A stretch of DNA of 64,000 bases. Source: DASRBN01 sp035294305 (GTDB taxonomy: Bacteria > Chloroflexota > Ktedonobacteria > Ktedonobacterales > Ktedonobacteraceae). The stretch spans positions 186,001 through 250,000 of the forward strand of contig DATGLD010000045.1 of NCBI GenBank assembly GCA_035294305.1, given 5' to 3'. The first letter of the stretch is position 1; each line of letters begins with the position of its first letter. The notes beneath the pieces were generated by a model. It saw nothing but the letters and a program-made list of their open reading frames with translations. It was not told the DNA's origin and ran no database searches. Of the stretch, positions 52,737 to 61,860 are shown one piece after another. The translations under genes were made by a program, and so were the position numbers.

Positions 52737-54305
52737 ATGCGAGCAATTATCAGTGTTGCCAACCGTGAAGGTCTCAGTGAATTAGCACAGGAGCTACAGG
52801 CTCATCAGATAGATATTTTCGCGACCGGAGGAACTGCCAGGGTATTGCAAGAGGAAGGCATTTCTGTACATGCGGTCAGCGAACTGGCCAATTTCCCGGA
52901 GATACTTGGTGGGAGAGTCAAGACGTTGCACCCCGCAATTTTTGGTGGTATTCTCGCGCGCCGCGATGATCCGGCACATCTTGCCGAACTGCAGGAACAT
53001 CAAATAGCTCCCATTGATATAGTCGTGGTCAGTCTGTATCCTTTCGCCGAAACCACCGCCCGTCCAGGCACAATGCTCAGCGAGGCGCAGGAGCAGATTG
53101 ATATTGGCGGTGTCTCATTAATCCGTGCCGCCGCCAAGAATTTTCAGGATGTGCTTGTGCTTGTGTGCCCGCAGGACTATGCTCCCGTCATGCAGGAGTG
53201 GCACGAGCAGGGACAGGTAAGCTTCGAGACGCGCCGGCGCCTTGCGGCGATTGCATTCCAACATACGGCCAGCTATGACACCGCAATTGCGGAATATCTG
53301 CGCGCGCGGACCGGCGAGCTTTTCCCTGAAGATCTGACGCTGCCCCTGCGCCTTGTGCAGTCATTGCGCTATGGCGAGAATCCACACCAGCAGGCCGCCT
53401 TCTATCGTTGGGCAACGGCCACTCCCTCTCTTAAAACGCCTACTATCGCGAGTGCGGAGGTATTACATGGAAAGGAGCTTTCCTTTAACAATCTGATTGA
53501 CCTCGATGCGGCAATGGGAGCTGCCGGTAGTTTCACCGCCCCGACAATCGCCATCATCAAGCATACAAACCCTTGTGGATTAGCCTGCGGCGATGTGCTT
53601 GTTGAGGCCTACAAAAAGGCCCATATGGGCGATCCTATTTCCGCGTATGGTGGCATCATTGGTTCAAATCGTCCCGTTGATGAGGCCACGGCGCATGAGA
53701 TTAGCCAGTTGTTCTATGAAGCAATCATTGCCCCGGACTATACACCTGAGGCGCTTGAGATATTGCGCAAGAAGAAGAATCTGCGATTGCTGGCGACGCA
53801 TGCTCCCATCGATCCGCCCAGCATTAATACCGGGTTGCTCCAGTCCGGGCGCTTCGATATCCGTAGCGTCAGCGGTGGCCTGCTTTTGCAAACGCCTGAT
53901 GCCGTGGGGGAGCCGGAACTGACGTATAAGGTCGTCAGCGAGCGCGAACCAAACCTGGAAGAGTTGACGGACCTGCTCTTTGCCTGGAAAGTAGTGCGGC
54001 ATGTCAAATCGAATGCCATCGTGTTAGCGCATAAGCTGGTATTAGTGGGCGTTGGAGCGGGCCAGATGAACCGCGTCGCCAGCGTGCAACTGGCGGTCGA
54101 AAAAGCCGCCGACCGCGCGCGCGGCTCGGTACTGGCATCGGATGCCTACTTCCCGTTCCCCGATGGCGTCGAAGCCGCGGCCAGGGCCGGTGTGACAGCA
54201 ATTATCCAGCCTGGCGGCTCCATCCGTGACGATGAAGCGATTCGTATGGCTAACAAGTACGCAATTGCCATGATTTTTACGGGCAGGCGGCACTTCCGGC
54301 ATTAG
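52737..54305 (+). CDS. purH: Bifunctional AICAR transformylase / IMP cyclohydrolase
   Basis: Carries out the last two steps of purine synthesis: formylation of AICAR and closure to IMP. ATG 52737 follows AAAGAGG and gives 522 aa, the usual length. The N-terminal cyclohydrolase has FATGGTARVLQEEGI and VKTLHPAIFGGILARRD. The transformylase half has RYGENPHQQAAFYRW, AIIKHTNPCGLACGD and GVGAGQMNRVASVQLAVEKA. It lies alone on the plus strand beside the minus-strand pur operon. Confidence 0.96.
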   Translation: MRAIISVANREGLSELAQELQAHQIDIFATGGTARVLQEEGISVHAVSELANFPEILGGRVKTLHPAIFGGILARRDDPAHLAELQEHQIAPIDIVVVSLYPFAETTARPGTMLSEAQEQIDIGGVSLIRAAAKNFQDVLVLVCPQDYAPVMQEWHEQGQVSFETRRRLAAIAFQHTASYDTAIAEYLRARTGELFPEDLTLPLRLVQSLRYGENPHQQAAFYRWATATPSLKTPTIASAEVLHGKELSFNNLIDLDAAMGAAGSFTAPTIAIIKHTNPCGLACGDVLVEAYKKAHMGDPISAYGGIIGSNRPVDEATAHEISQLFYEAIIAPDYTPEALEILRKKKNLRLLATHAPIDPPSINTGLLQSGRFDIRSVSGGLLLQTPDAVGEPELTYKVVSEREPNLEELTDLLFAWKVVRHVKSNAIVLAHKLVLVGVGAGQMNRVASVQLAVEKAADRARGSVLASDAYFPFPDGVEAAARAGVTAIIQPGGSIRDDEAIRMANKYAIAMIFTGRRHFRH

Positions 54306-54435
54306 AGATAATTCTTTGAACTCTGTGACAGGTGGGAGCATTCACATAGATAAGGTTGTGCTGATGGAGCAAGTTATTTAGTACTTTTGCTTCCTTTCCT
54401 TGCCTTGATTAATAATCATTGTAGATACTAAAGCC

Positions 54436-55113
54436 ATGACAGGTAACGTTGATATGGCTACCATTCGGGTTGACTTCGACCGCCTCGCGCTGCTTTTGGA
54501 TGAGGGTTGGAATCACAACAACCATTATCATGATTTCCTTTTGCGCCAGGTTCCATCGCCTTGTAGGAATGCAATGGAAATAGGTTGTGGCAGCGGAGCA
54601 TTCGCGCGTCTGCTGGCGCAAAAGGCCAGACACGTACTCGCGCTCGATCTCTCACCACAGATGATTGCACTCGCCAGGGAGCGTTCGCAGCAATATAGCA
54701 ATATTGACTACCAGGTAGCTGATGTACTCTCATGGGGTCTTGCTCCCGGACAATTCGATTGCATCGTCTCCATAGCGACCCTGCACCACATGCCAATGGA
54801 GAACATCCTCAGTAAGTTGAAAACTGCACTTGCCCCTGGCGGAAAGCTGATTGTACTTGACCTTTATGAAGCCAGTTTATCGGACTTGCCGGTCATTCTT
54901 ATAGCCATCCCCATTAATTTTGTGCTGAAGTTTTTCAAGGCGGGTCGTATCAAGGAGTCGGAAGCAGTGCGGCAAGCCTGGGCCGAACATGGAAAGCATG
55001 ATACCTATCTCACGCTTGCCCAATTGCGCCAGATTTGTAGAAAAGTCTTGCCAGGAGCGAGGGTGAGAAGGCATTTGTTCTGGCGCTATTCGCTTGTTTG
55101 GAGAAAGGGGTAG
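54436..55113 (+). CDS. Class I SAM-dependent methyltransferase
   Basis: The 225-aa protein has motif I NAMEIGCGSGAFARLLAQKA, then VLALDLSPQMIALARERSQ, and FDCIVSIATLHHMPME with a post-motif helix. It belongs to the Methyltransf_11/25 group acting on small molecules or lipids; a hydrophobic C-terminal patch (PVILIAIPINFVLKFFKAG) suggests membrane association. It is separated from purH by 130 bases and converges with purN, so no operon partner is evident. Confidence 0.8.
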   Translation: MTGNVDMATIRVDFDRLALLLDEGWNHNNHYHDFLLRQVPSPCRNAMEIGCGSGAFARLLAQKARHVLALDLSPQMIALARERSQQYSNIDYQVADVLSWGLAPGQFDCIVSIATLHHMPMENILSKLKTALAPGGKLIVLDLYEASLSDLPVILIAIPINFVLKFFKAGRIKESEAVRQAWAEHGKHDTYLTLAQLRQICRKVLPGARVRRHLFWRYSLVWRKG

Positions 55114-55126
55114 CCTTATCAAAGGC

Positions 55127-55783
55127 TTATCCGGGGGCGCGCCAGGCGAATTCGCTCCTCAATCTCCTCACGGCCTCCACAATCAACCGGTGCTCAACTC
55201 TCTTTATGCGCTCATGCAGCGATTCCTCCGTATCGCCCGGCTCGATCTTCAGCTCTTCCCGGCATATGACAGGCCCTGCATCCACCTCTGCCGTCACGTA
55301 ATGAACCGTGCTTCCTGTAATTGTCACACCGGCCTCTAGAGCCTGGCGGACGGCGTGCAATCCACGGAAGGCAGGAATGGCTGTCCCATCAGCGGTGATA
55401 TAGTGTGAACCTGTGCCGTCATCGGGCAAGAGCGCGGGGTGCAGATTAATAATGCGCCGCGGGAATTGCGCGAGGAAGCCGGCGCTCAGGATGCGCATCC
55501 AGCCTGCCAGTACGATCAGATCAACCTGAAACAAACGCAGGAGAGCAACGAGCTTTGCTTCATTTTCCCGCGGTTCCTTCCAGGGCAGGTAGATTGCTGG
55601 TATCTTATGCCGGAGGGCGCGTTGTAGCCCCTGGGCGCCGGCTCTATTGCTGACCACTAATGCGATTGCAACGTCTTGTAGATCCTTGCTTTCAATCGCA
55701 TCAATAAGGGCCTGCAAGTTGCTGCCGCTGCCCGAGATGAGTACGCCGAGACGCAGGTGAGCGTTCCCATAGTCGCTAACCAT
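55127..55783 (-). CDS. purN: Phosphoribosylglycinamide formyltransferase
   Basis: Transfers a formyl group from 10-formyltetrahydrofolate to GAR. Start ATG 55783 overlaps purE by eight bases and gives 218 aa. Motifs are GVLISGSGSNLQALIDAIES, the catalytic NLHPALLP, GSTVHYVTAEVDAGPVI with the His and Asp, and a C-terminal VEAVRRLRSEFAWRA. Length is typical of PurN. It is the last gene of the minus-strand pur operon. Confidence 0.95.
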   Translation of the reverse strand: MVSDYGNAHLRLGVLISGSGSNLQALIDAIESKDLQDVAIALVVSNRAGAQGLQRALRHKIPAIYLPWKEPRENEAKLVALLRLFQVDLIVLAGWMRILSAGFLAQFPRRIINLHPALLPDDGTGSHYITADGTAIPAFRGLHAVRQALEAGVTITGSTVHYVTAEVDAGPVICREELKIEPGDTEESLHERIKRVEHRLIVEAVRRLRSEFAWRAPG

Positions 55784-56258
55784 GAGAGCGCGCCTCTTCG
55801 TCGGCCTGCGCCAGAATCGCGGCAAACTGCTGCTGGTAGTTGATGATACGCTGGCTCAGCAGAGGATCAGACAGCGCGAGCATTTTGGCGGCAAGGAGCG
55901 CTGCCCCTTCGGGTTCCAGAATCGTTGGCGAGGCGATGCCTGAGGGCAGCCGTAGCGATGAAAGTATGTCCATGCCGCTGAAGCGATCGCTGTAGGGCGG
56001 GCAGGCGATTACCGGAAAGCGCGTATTGGCGTCAACCACCGCCGAGAGCGCGTTAGAGCGACCTGCGATGGTGATGTAGACAAGTGGACCGGTGGATTCA
56101 TACTCGGACAATATCTGCATGAGGCGCGTCGTTGCTTTGTGCGCCGAACAGACCCGCATCTCGTAGCTGATCTCCAGGGCTTTGAGGGTCTTGGCCACGC
56201 CTTCGGCCTGAGAAAGGTCGCCCTTACTGCCCATGATAATAATTACTTGTGCTGCCAT
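55776..56258 (-). CDS. purE: N5-carboxyaminoimidazole ribonucleotide mutase
   Basis: Moves the carboxyl group from N5 to C4 of the imidazole. The 160-aa product has IIIMGSKGDLSQAEGVAKTL at the start, RVCSAHKATTRLMQILSEYE (with the catalytic His), GRSNALSAVVDANTRFPVIA and ASPTILEPEGAALLAAKM. Class I PurE. It overlaps purN by eight bases and follows purD by 11. No PurK is in the window; in this PurE class a partner is required. Confidence 0.95.
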   Translation of the reverse strand: MAAQVIIIMGSKGDLSQAEGVAKTLKALEISYEMRVCSAHKATTRLMQILSEYESTGPLVYITIAGRSNALSAVVDANTRFPVIACPPYSDRFSGMDILSSLRLPSGIASPTILEPEGAALLAAKMLALSDPLLSQRIINYQQQFAAILAQADEEARSHG

Positions 56259-56269
56259 GTATTGTACTC

Positions 56270-57550
56270 CTATTCCTTTGCTCTCAACCCGCGATGCGCG
56301 ATATCGCGCCGATAATGCATGCCCTCGAATGAAATATGCGCCGCTGCTTCGTACACTCTTGCTACAGCCTCTGGCAATGTCTCGCCACGAGCGGCAATGC
56401 TCAGCACGCGCCCTCCGGCTGTTACGAGGCGTCCATCCCGTAGGGCAGTTCCGGCGTGAAAGACCTGCGTTTGTTCCAGGCGATTAGCCTCCTCAATACC
56501 TGTAATGGGTATTCCAGTCGGGTACTTTCCTGGATAGCCTTGCGAGGCCAATGTCAGGCTAACGGAGTATCCCTTATGCCAGGCTATCTCTGGGTACGCA
56601 GCGGGTGATGCTGTTTCTGCGAATGCAAGTACCTTCATTATATCGTCTTGCAACAGCATCATGAAGGCCTGCGTTTCCGGGTCGCCGAAACGGGTATTGT
56701 GCTCAAGCACCATGGGACCGCGTTGCGTGAGCATGATGTTTGAATAGAGAACGCCTGAGAAGTCGATGCCGCGTTCTTGAAGGGCTTGCAGGGTGGCCGA
56801 GATAATGCGCTGCTGTATCTGCGTTTCGGTGACTCCATTCACGAATGGCAATGGTGTATAGACGCCCATGCCGCCGGTATTCAGGCCCTGGTCGTTATCC
56901 AGGGCGCGTTTGTGATCCTGGCTGAGGGGTAGAGGCAAATAATGCGTGCCATTGCAGATGGCAGTCGAGCCTATTTCGTCGCCTTGCAGGTAGTCCTCGA
57001 TCACGACAACATCTCCTGCCGCGCCGAAAACACGTTCGACCATCATTTGCTGTACGGCGTTACGAGCCGTTTCCATGTCGAGTGCAACAATCGCTCCCTT
57101 GCCGGCAGCGTTTCCGTCGGCCTTGACGACCACGGGAACACCATGCTCTTCCAGGTATGCTTGAGCTGCTGTGGCATCAGTAAAGGTGCGATGCTGCGCT
57201 GTAGGGATACCGGCGCCGGGCATCAGTTCCTTCGCGAAAGCTTTGCTGCCCTCGAGTGCGGCACCTGCCGCGTCTGGCCCGAAGATGCGCAGACCGCGGC
57301 GGCGGAAAAAATCGGCGATGCCCTCTACTAGAGGCACTTCTGGTCCGACGATTGTGAGGTCGATGCGCTTGCGTTCCGCGAAATCCGCGAGTTCCGCGAA
57401 TTGTGTTACTCCTAGAGGAATGCATTCGGCCTGTGCCATCATGCCAGGATTTCCAGGAGCCGCGTAAATCTGGTTGACGCGAGGACTCTGCGCCAGTTTC
57501 CAGACGATTGCATGCTCGCGCGCGCCTGAGCCGATCACCAATACTTGCAT
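56270..57550 (-). CDS. purD: Phosphoribosylamine-glycine ligase
   Basis: Joins phosphoribosylamine to glycine with ATP. The 426-aa ATP-grasp protein has MQVLVIGSGAREHAIVWKLA, VPVVVKADGNAAGKGAIVAL and VLEHNTRFGDPETQAFMMLL, all family hallmarks, and full length. Its start codon shares one base with the purF stop (TAATG). It is followed by purE. Confidence 0.95.
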   Translation of the reverse strand: MQVLVIGSGAREHAIVWKLAQSPRVNQIYAAPGNPGMMAQAECIPLGVTQFAELADFAERKRIDLTIVGPEVPLVEGIADFFRRRGLRIFGPDAAGAALEGSKAFAKELMPGAGIPTAQHRTFTDATAAQAYLEEHGVPVVVKADGNAAGKGAIVALDMETARNAVQQMMVERVFGAAGDVVVIEDYLQGDEIGSTAICNGTHYLPLPLSQDHKRALDNDQGLNTGGMGVYTPLPFVNGVTETQIQQRIISATLQALQERGIDFSGVLYSNIMLTQRGPMVLEHNTRFGDPETQAFMMLLQDDIMKVLAFAETASPAAYPEIAWHKGYSVSLTLASQGYPGKYPTGIPITGIEEANRLEQTQVFHAGTALRDGRLVTAGGRVLSIAARGETLPEAVARVYEAAAHISFEGMHYRRDIAHRGLRAKE

Positions 57551-59028
57551 TATGATACCCTCAGCAATTTCTCATTGCGTACCGGCGCCAGGAGTGGCGG
57601 CTTTGCAGGATCAAACGGCCAGCCAGCAGTATGCATACAGCCATAGCAGCATTCGGCATGTAATGAAGCTATGGCTGCAGCGTCGTCAAGGTTGATATCA
57701 TCTTTTACCACACGCAGTGCTTTTCCCAGACCCTCCAGGCTCAGGTAGCCCAGGCTATCCACTCCGATATAATCTGCGATCTCCTGCACGCTGCGTCCGG
57801 CGGCAATCAGTTCCTCCTCACGCGGTATGTCTATACCGAAGTAACAGGGATGGCGCAATGGCGGAGCGCTCGAACGCAGGTGAATTTCTTTCGCTCCTTG
57901 ATGCCGCAGCGCCGCTACCAGTCGTTTCATCGTATTGCCGCGCACGATTGAGTCATCGACGATCACTAAGCGCGCCCCGGCGATCTTCGACTTGACGAAG
58001 TTGAATTTCAAATCCACCTCCAGCTGTCGCAGTCGCTGATCGGGTTTGATGAAGGTACGATCGGCGTAACGATTTTTGATGATGGCCTGGCCATAGGGAA
58101 TGTTTGATGCGGTGGAATAGCCGAGCGCAGCAGGGATGGAAGAATCGGGCACCGGTACGACGATATCTGCCTCGACAGGATGTTCCCGCGCCAGTTCCCG
58201 GCCGAGTTGCTCGCGCACCTCGTAGACATACCTGTTATTTAAGCTGCTGGTCGCATCGGAAAAGTAAATGTACTCGAAGACACACAACGCGTGACGGGGT
58301 TCCTGGAACAAAATCTCGGTATGCAGGCCATGCTGATCAATCGTAATGAGTTCTCCGGGCCTGACTTCTCTCACAAATACTGCTCCTACGCGATCCAGCG
58401 CGCATGATTCGGAAGCAACCATCCAGTTCTTCCCTATTTGTCCGAGGCAGAGAGGACGCATACCCCAGGGGTCACGCATGGCAAAGAGTTTTCCCTCGGA
58501 GAGAATTACCAGGCTATAGGCCCCCTGCAAAAAGGGAATCGTCTCAATCAAGCGTTCCCGCAGCGTTCCACCCTCAGAGAATAGCAACAACAGGGCAATA
58601 GCCTCGCTATCGGTGGTCGAATTGAGCAGGCCAGGTGGGAATTGCGCGCGCAACCTATCGCCGTTTACCAGATTGCCGTTATGCGCGACGGCAATCGCGC
58701 CTGGATAGATATGTCCCTCGCCTACCACAAAAGGGCCGGCATTCTCGACACAGCTTGAGCCGGTAGTAGAGTAGCGCACATGTCCGATTCCACAAGACGT
58801 GGGGGGGAGTTCGGCCCCTGAATCGGCAAAGACTTCGCGCACCTTGCCCATACCAACCCTGGTGGCGATCTTGCCATTTCCATCATAGACGGCGATGCCG
58901 GCGCTTTCCTGACCGCGATGCTGCAAAGATGTGAGAGCTAATGTTAGATAGTTCCGCACATCGATGTGCTCATCATGTTCTTGCAAGTAGATACCTACTA
59001 TGCCACAGGCGTCGTGTAATCGTTCCAT
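57550..59028 (-). CDS. purF: Amidophosphoribosyltransferase (Fe-S type)
   Basis: Makes phosphoribosylamine from PRPP and glutamine, the committed step. ATG 59028 follows GGGGAGGGAG and gives 492 aa. A seven-residue propeptide (MERLHDA) precedes the catalytic Cys of ACGIVGIYLQEHDEHID. The PRPP loop is VDDSIVRGNTMKRLVAALR. Four Cys positions match the Bacillus-type [4Fe-4S] cluster: CVFEYIYFSD, HPCYFGIDIP and ECCYGCMHTAGWPFD. It is separated from purC by 133 bases, which may hold an extra promoter, and overlaps purD. Confidence 0.95.
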   Translation of the reverse strand: MERLHDACGIVGIYLQEHDEHIDVRNYLTLALTSLQHRGQESAGIAVYDGNGKIATRVGMGKVREVFADSGAELPPTSCGIGHVRYSTTGSSCVENAGPFVVGEGHIYPGAIAVAHNGNLVNGDRLRAQFPPGLLNSTTDSEAIALLLLFSEGGTLRERLIETIPFLQGAYSLVILSEGKLFAMRDPWGMRPLCLGQIGKNWMVASESCALDRVGAVFVREVRPGELITIDQHGLHTEILFQEPRHALCVFEYIYFSDATSSLNNRYVYEVREQLGRELAREHPVEADIVVPVPDSSIPAALGYSTASNIPYGQAIIKNRYADRTFIKPDQRLRQLEVDLKFNFVKSKIAGARLVIVDDSIVRGNTMKRLVAALRHQGAKEIHLRSSAPPLRHPCYFGIDIPREEELIAAGRSVQEIADYIGVDSLGYLSLEGLGKALRVVKDDINLDDAAAIASLHAECCYGCMHTAGWPFDPAKPPLLAPVRNEKLLRVS

Positions 59029-59161
59029 GTACTCCCTCCCCTTGTGAACCACCAACTTCTGCCATCAGTTACCTTTTGATTATTTCATGCTCTTTATTTT
59101 TGCAGTGAATGGGGAAGCCTCACTCCAGGTGCGATCAATCTGGCCCCTATCTCCCAGATTC

Positions 59162-59923
59162 TCAACGCACCTTGATTTTTCCGGTCAGGTCGGCTACCAG
59201 CGCGTAGCGATCAGCGACCTCCTGCAAATCCTGGGGCGTGACTTCTTTCAGGTTGCGATATACTTGCTTGTCGAGCATGCGCGACTTATCACCCCCCGGC
59301 CATAGCCGCCAGCTATCGTTATCGATCACGTCGGCGACCAGCAAATCATTGTTTGTGTCGCGTCCAAATTCGATCTTGAGGTCAACCAGCGTCACGTCTA
59401 TCGATGCCCAGGCTTTTTCCAGCACCTCGAAAACGCGCCTACCCTGCTCCGCCATCCAGCTAATTTCGGTGGCCGTTGCCAGACCCATCTGGATGATATC
59501 CTGCTCCCAGATCTGTGGGTCATGTCGCGCATCATCTTTGAGAAAGGTCTCTACCAGCACCGGTTGAAAGCGTGTTCCCTCGCTCACTTCAGGATGTCGT
59601 TTGAGATACGAACCGGTGGCAATGCGCCGCATAACCTGCTCGACCGGCAGCATGCGACAGTGGCGCACAAGCAAGGTCGTGTCGTTGATTTGCTCGACGA
59701 AATGCGTCGCGATGTCCTCGTCGTTGAGGATACGGAAGACATTGGCGGTGGTGATGGTACTCCAGCGCGATTTTCCCACCAGTTCATTGTGCCGCGCACC
59801 ATCGCCCGCCGTAATTTGATCTTTGCTGACCATATATGCCAGGTTTGGATCGCCAGGATATGCGTAAATCAATTTGGTTTTGCCCTCTGCCAGCAGGGGA
59901 CCAAAAACAGGTTGTTCGATCAT
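59162..59923 (-). CDS. purC: SAICAR synthase
   Basis: Couples aspartate to CAIR with ATP. The 253-aa product has LLAEGKTKLIYAYPGDPNLA, ITAGDGARHNELVGKSRW, PVEQVMRRIATGSYLKRHPE and VDLKIEFGRDTNNDLLVADV followed by DNDSWRLWPGG, the ATP and substrate motifs. The MLDKQVYRNLK end is typical of the short bacterial PurC. It lies 18 bases after purM. Confidence 0.95.
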   Translation of the reverse strand: MIEQPVFGPLLAEGKTKLIYAYPGDPNLAYMVSKDQITAGDGARHNELVGKSRWSTITTANVFRILNDEDIATHFVEQINDTTLLVRHCRMLPVEQVMRRIATGSYLKRHPEVSEGTRFQPVLVETFLKDDARHDPQIWEQDIIQMGLATATEISWMAEQGRRVFEVLEKAWASIDVTLVDLKIEFGRDTNNDLLVADVIDNDSWRLWPGGDKSRMLDKQVYRNLKEVTPQDLQEVADRYALVADLTGKIKVR

Positions 59924-59941
59924 AGCAATGTTACCCTTTCC

Positions 59942-61015
59942 TTATAGAACTGAAAAATCGACGACTACTCCTTCGCCTTCCCTGATAAAACCAATTGTAC
60001 TCGCTTCAGGGAGAAAGCCCAATGTTTTCTCAGCGTCTTGAGGCGATAAGACCATGACCATGCCGATACCCATGTTCAGCGTCCGGTACATCTCTTCCTG
60101 GCTAACATGGCCCAGCTGGGCGATCAACCGGAAGAGAGGTGGAACGCTCCATGAACTTGTTTCTACTACAGCCTGGGTTCCGGCGGGCAAAATGCGGCTG
60201 ATATTTCCCTCAAACCCACCTCCCGTAATATGTGCCAAGCCCTTAATCGCAGGACGATTCGTGGTCTTTTTCTCTAAAAACTCGCGCAGTGCCTGTATTT
60301 CGCGCAGGTAGCGGCGATGCGGACGCAGCAGGGCATCAACCAGCGGCTCGCCCAGTTCAGGAAAAACTGTCTCAAGCGAAAATGGGGCGAAAATGCGCCG
60401 TGCTAGCGAGTAGCCATTGGTATGCAGACCGTTCGAGGGCAAGCCCAGCAGCACGTCGCCAGGAACGATAGTCGATCCATCAATAATCTCATCTTGCTCG
60501 ACAACGCCAACAATCGTTCCGGCAAGATCGAATGCTTGCGGCAGATACACATCAGGCATTTCAGCCGTTTCCCCCCCGAGCAGCGTACAGCCGACCTCCT
60601 GGCAGGCCAGGGCGACGCCGCGCACAATTCTCGCTGCCTGTTCAGGATCAAGTTTTCCCATCGCCAGGTAGTCCATGAAAAAGAGCGGCGTAGCTCCATG
60701 TGCCAGCAGGTCATTCACAGAATGATGCACGAGGTCAAAACCAATAGTATCGAACCTGCCTGCCTGTGCTGCCAGTAAAGTTTTGGTGCCGGCGCCGTCG
60801 GTTGAAGCGACAAGCGCCGGGTGCTTCATGTTCTGAATGCTGCTCACGTCAAGAATGCCGGCGAATGCTCCCATCCCGGCCCGCACATTACTGCCCTGCG
60901 TGGCCTTGATTGCATCACGCATGAGCCTTTTAGCGCGATCCGCGGCTGCAATGTCAACTCCGCTGGCAGCATAGGCGCTATCTGTATCAAGAGGTTTGTC
61001 CATTTCCTCTGGCAT
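59942..61015 (-). CDS. purM: AIR synthase (phosphoribosylformylglycinamidine cyclo-ligase)
   Basis: Closes the imidazole ring from FGAM. ATG 61015 is taken (a GTG three bases earlier overlaps the purQ stop). The 357-aa protein has the PurM pattern SAYAASGVDIAAADRAKRLM, STDGAGTKTLLAAQAGRFDT, LLGGETAEMPDVYLPQAFDL, GLPSNGLHTNGYSLARRIF and HITGGGFEGNISRILPAG. The purQ-purM overlap shows translational coupling. Confidence 0.95.
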   Translation of the reverse strand: MPEEMDKPLDTDSAYAASGVDIAAADRAKRLMRDAIKATQGSNVRAGMGAFAGILDVSSIQNMKHPALVASTDGAGTKTLLAAQAGRFDTIGFDLVHHSVNDLLAHGATPLFFMDYLAMGKLDPEQAARIVRGVALACQEVGCTLLGGETAEMPDVYLPQAFDLAGTIVGVVEQDEIIDGSTIVPGDVLLGLPSNGLHTNGYSLARRIFAPFSLETVFPELGEPLVDALLRPHRRYLREIQALREFLEKKTTNRPAIKGLAHITGGGFEGNISRILPAGTQAVVETSSWSVPPLFRLIAQLGHVSQEEMYRTLNMGIGMVMVLSPQDAEKTLGFLPEASTIGFIREGEGVVVDFSVL

Positions 61016-61860
61016 CACAGCACTATCCTCTCTCGCTGCCTGGCGTACTCAAATGCATTTTTGAAGATGAGCAGGCCATCGCCCTCTCCGTTGACCATCC
61101 CGCGCCGCTGAGGATGTTGGAGCGCGTTGACAAATCGTTCAGGGTGCGGCATCAAACCAAGCACATTGCCTTGCGCATTACAAATGCCCGCGATATTACC
61201 AAGCGAGCCGTTGGGATTATCTGGGTAAGGGATTGTTGGGTCACCGGCATCAAAATTTCCTATAGCCATAGACTCTAACGTTGTATAAACAAGCGGAATC
61301 TGGCCACGTGCCTGGAGCTGCGCCAATGACCTGGGATGGGCTAGAACAAAACGTCCCTCGCCATGGGCAACCGGCAATTCGATCACTTCTCCTGCATCAC
61401 ACGTGAAGATGCAGGAGCTTTGCTGCACGGCGAGCCTGATCCAGCGGCATTCGAATTGAGCCGAGGCATTATCCGTGAGGCTGCAAGTTTGGGTGGGAGT
61501 CTTTGTATGAGAAATGTCGGGGGCTTCGACGATTTGACCGGGGAGTAGTCCTGCGCGAACGAGCACCTGGAAACCGTTGCAGATGCCAAGCACGGGGCGG
61601 CCTTCGCCAATAAATTGTTGCAGTTGTTGTCCCACGTGAACGGTGAGATTTTTGGCCAGCAGGGTACCTGCGCCAAGGTTATCGCCATAGGAGAAGCCTC
61701 CTGGAATGACAAGGAAGTCAAACGCTAAGAGACGTTCGGGTGCTCTGAGCAGGTGATTGATATGTACAAGTTCGGTCTCGAAGCCCACCAGGCGACATGC
61801 ATGTGCCGTTTCGCGATCACAATTGATGCCGGGTGCGCGCAATACAAGCGCTCTTGTCAT
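61015..61860 (-). CDS. purQ: FGAM synthase, glutaminase subunit (long form)
   Basis: Supplies ammonia from glutamine to PurL. ATG 61860 follows GAGGTAAAGG and overlaps the purL stop by four bases. The 281-aa product has the class I amidotransferase triad: Cys in GRPVLGICNGFQVLVRAG, and His and Glu in GLMPHPERFVNALQHP. LRAPGINCDRETAHACRLVG is the start signature. It is about 50 residues longer than the usual 225-230; the extra sequence includes a Cys-rich stretch near residues 120-165 (KTPTQTCSLTDNASAQFECR). Confidence 0.92.
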   Translation of the reverse strand: MTRALVLRAPGINCDRETAHACRLVGFETELVHINHLLRAPERLLAFDFLVIPGGFSYGDNLGAGTLLAKNLTVHVGQQLQQFIGEGRPVLGICNGFQVLVRAGLLPGQIVEAPDISHTKTPTQTCSLTDNASAQFECRWIRLAVQQSSCIFTCDAGEVIELPVAHGEGRFVLAHPRSLAQLQARGQIPLVYTTLESMAIGNFDAGDPTIPYPDNPNGSLGNIAGICNAQGNVLGLMPHPERFVNALQHPQRRGMVNGEGDGLLIFKNAFEYARQRERIVL

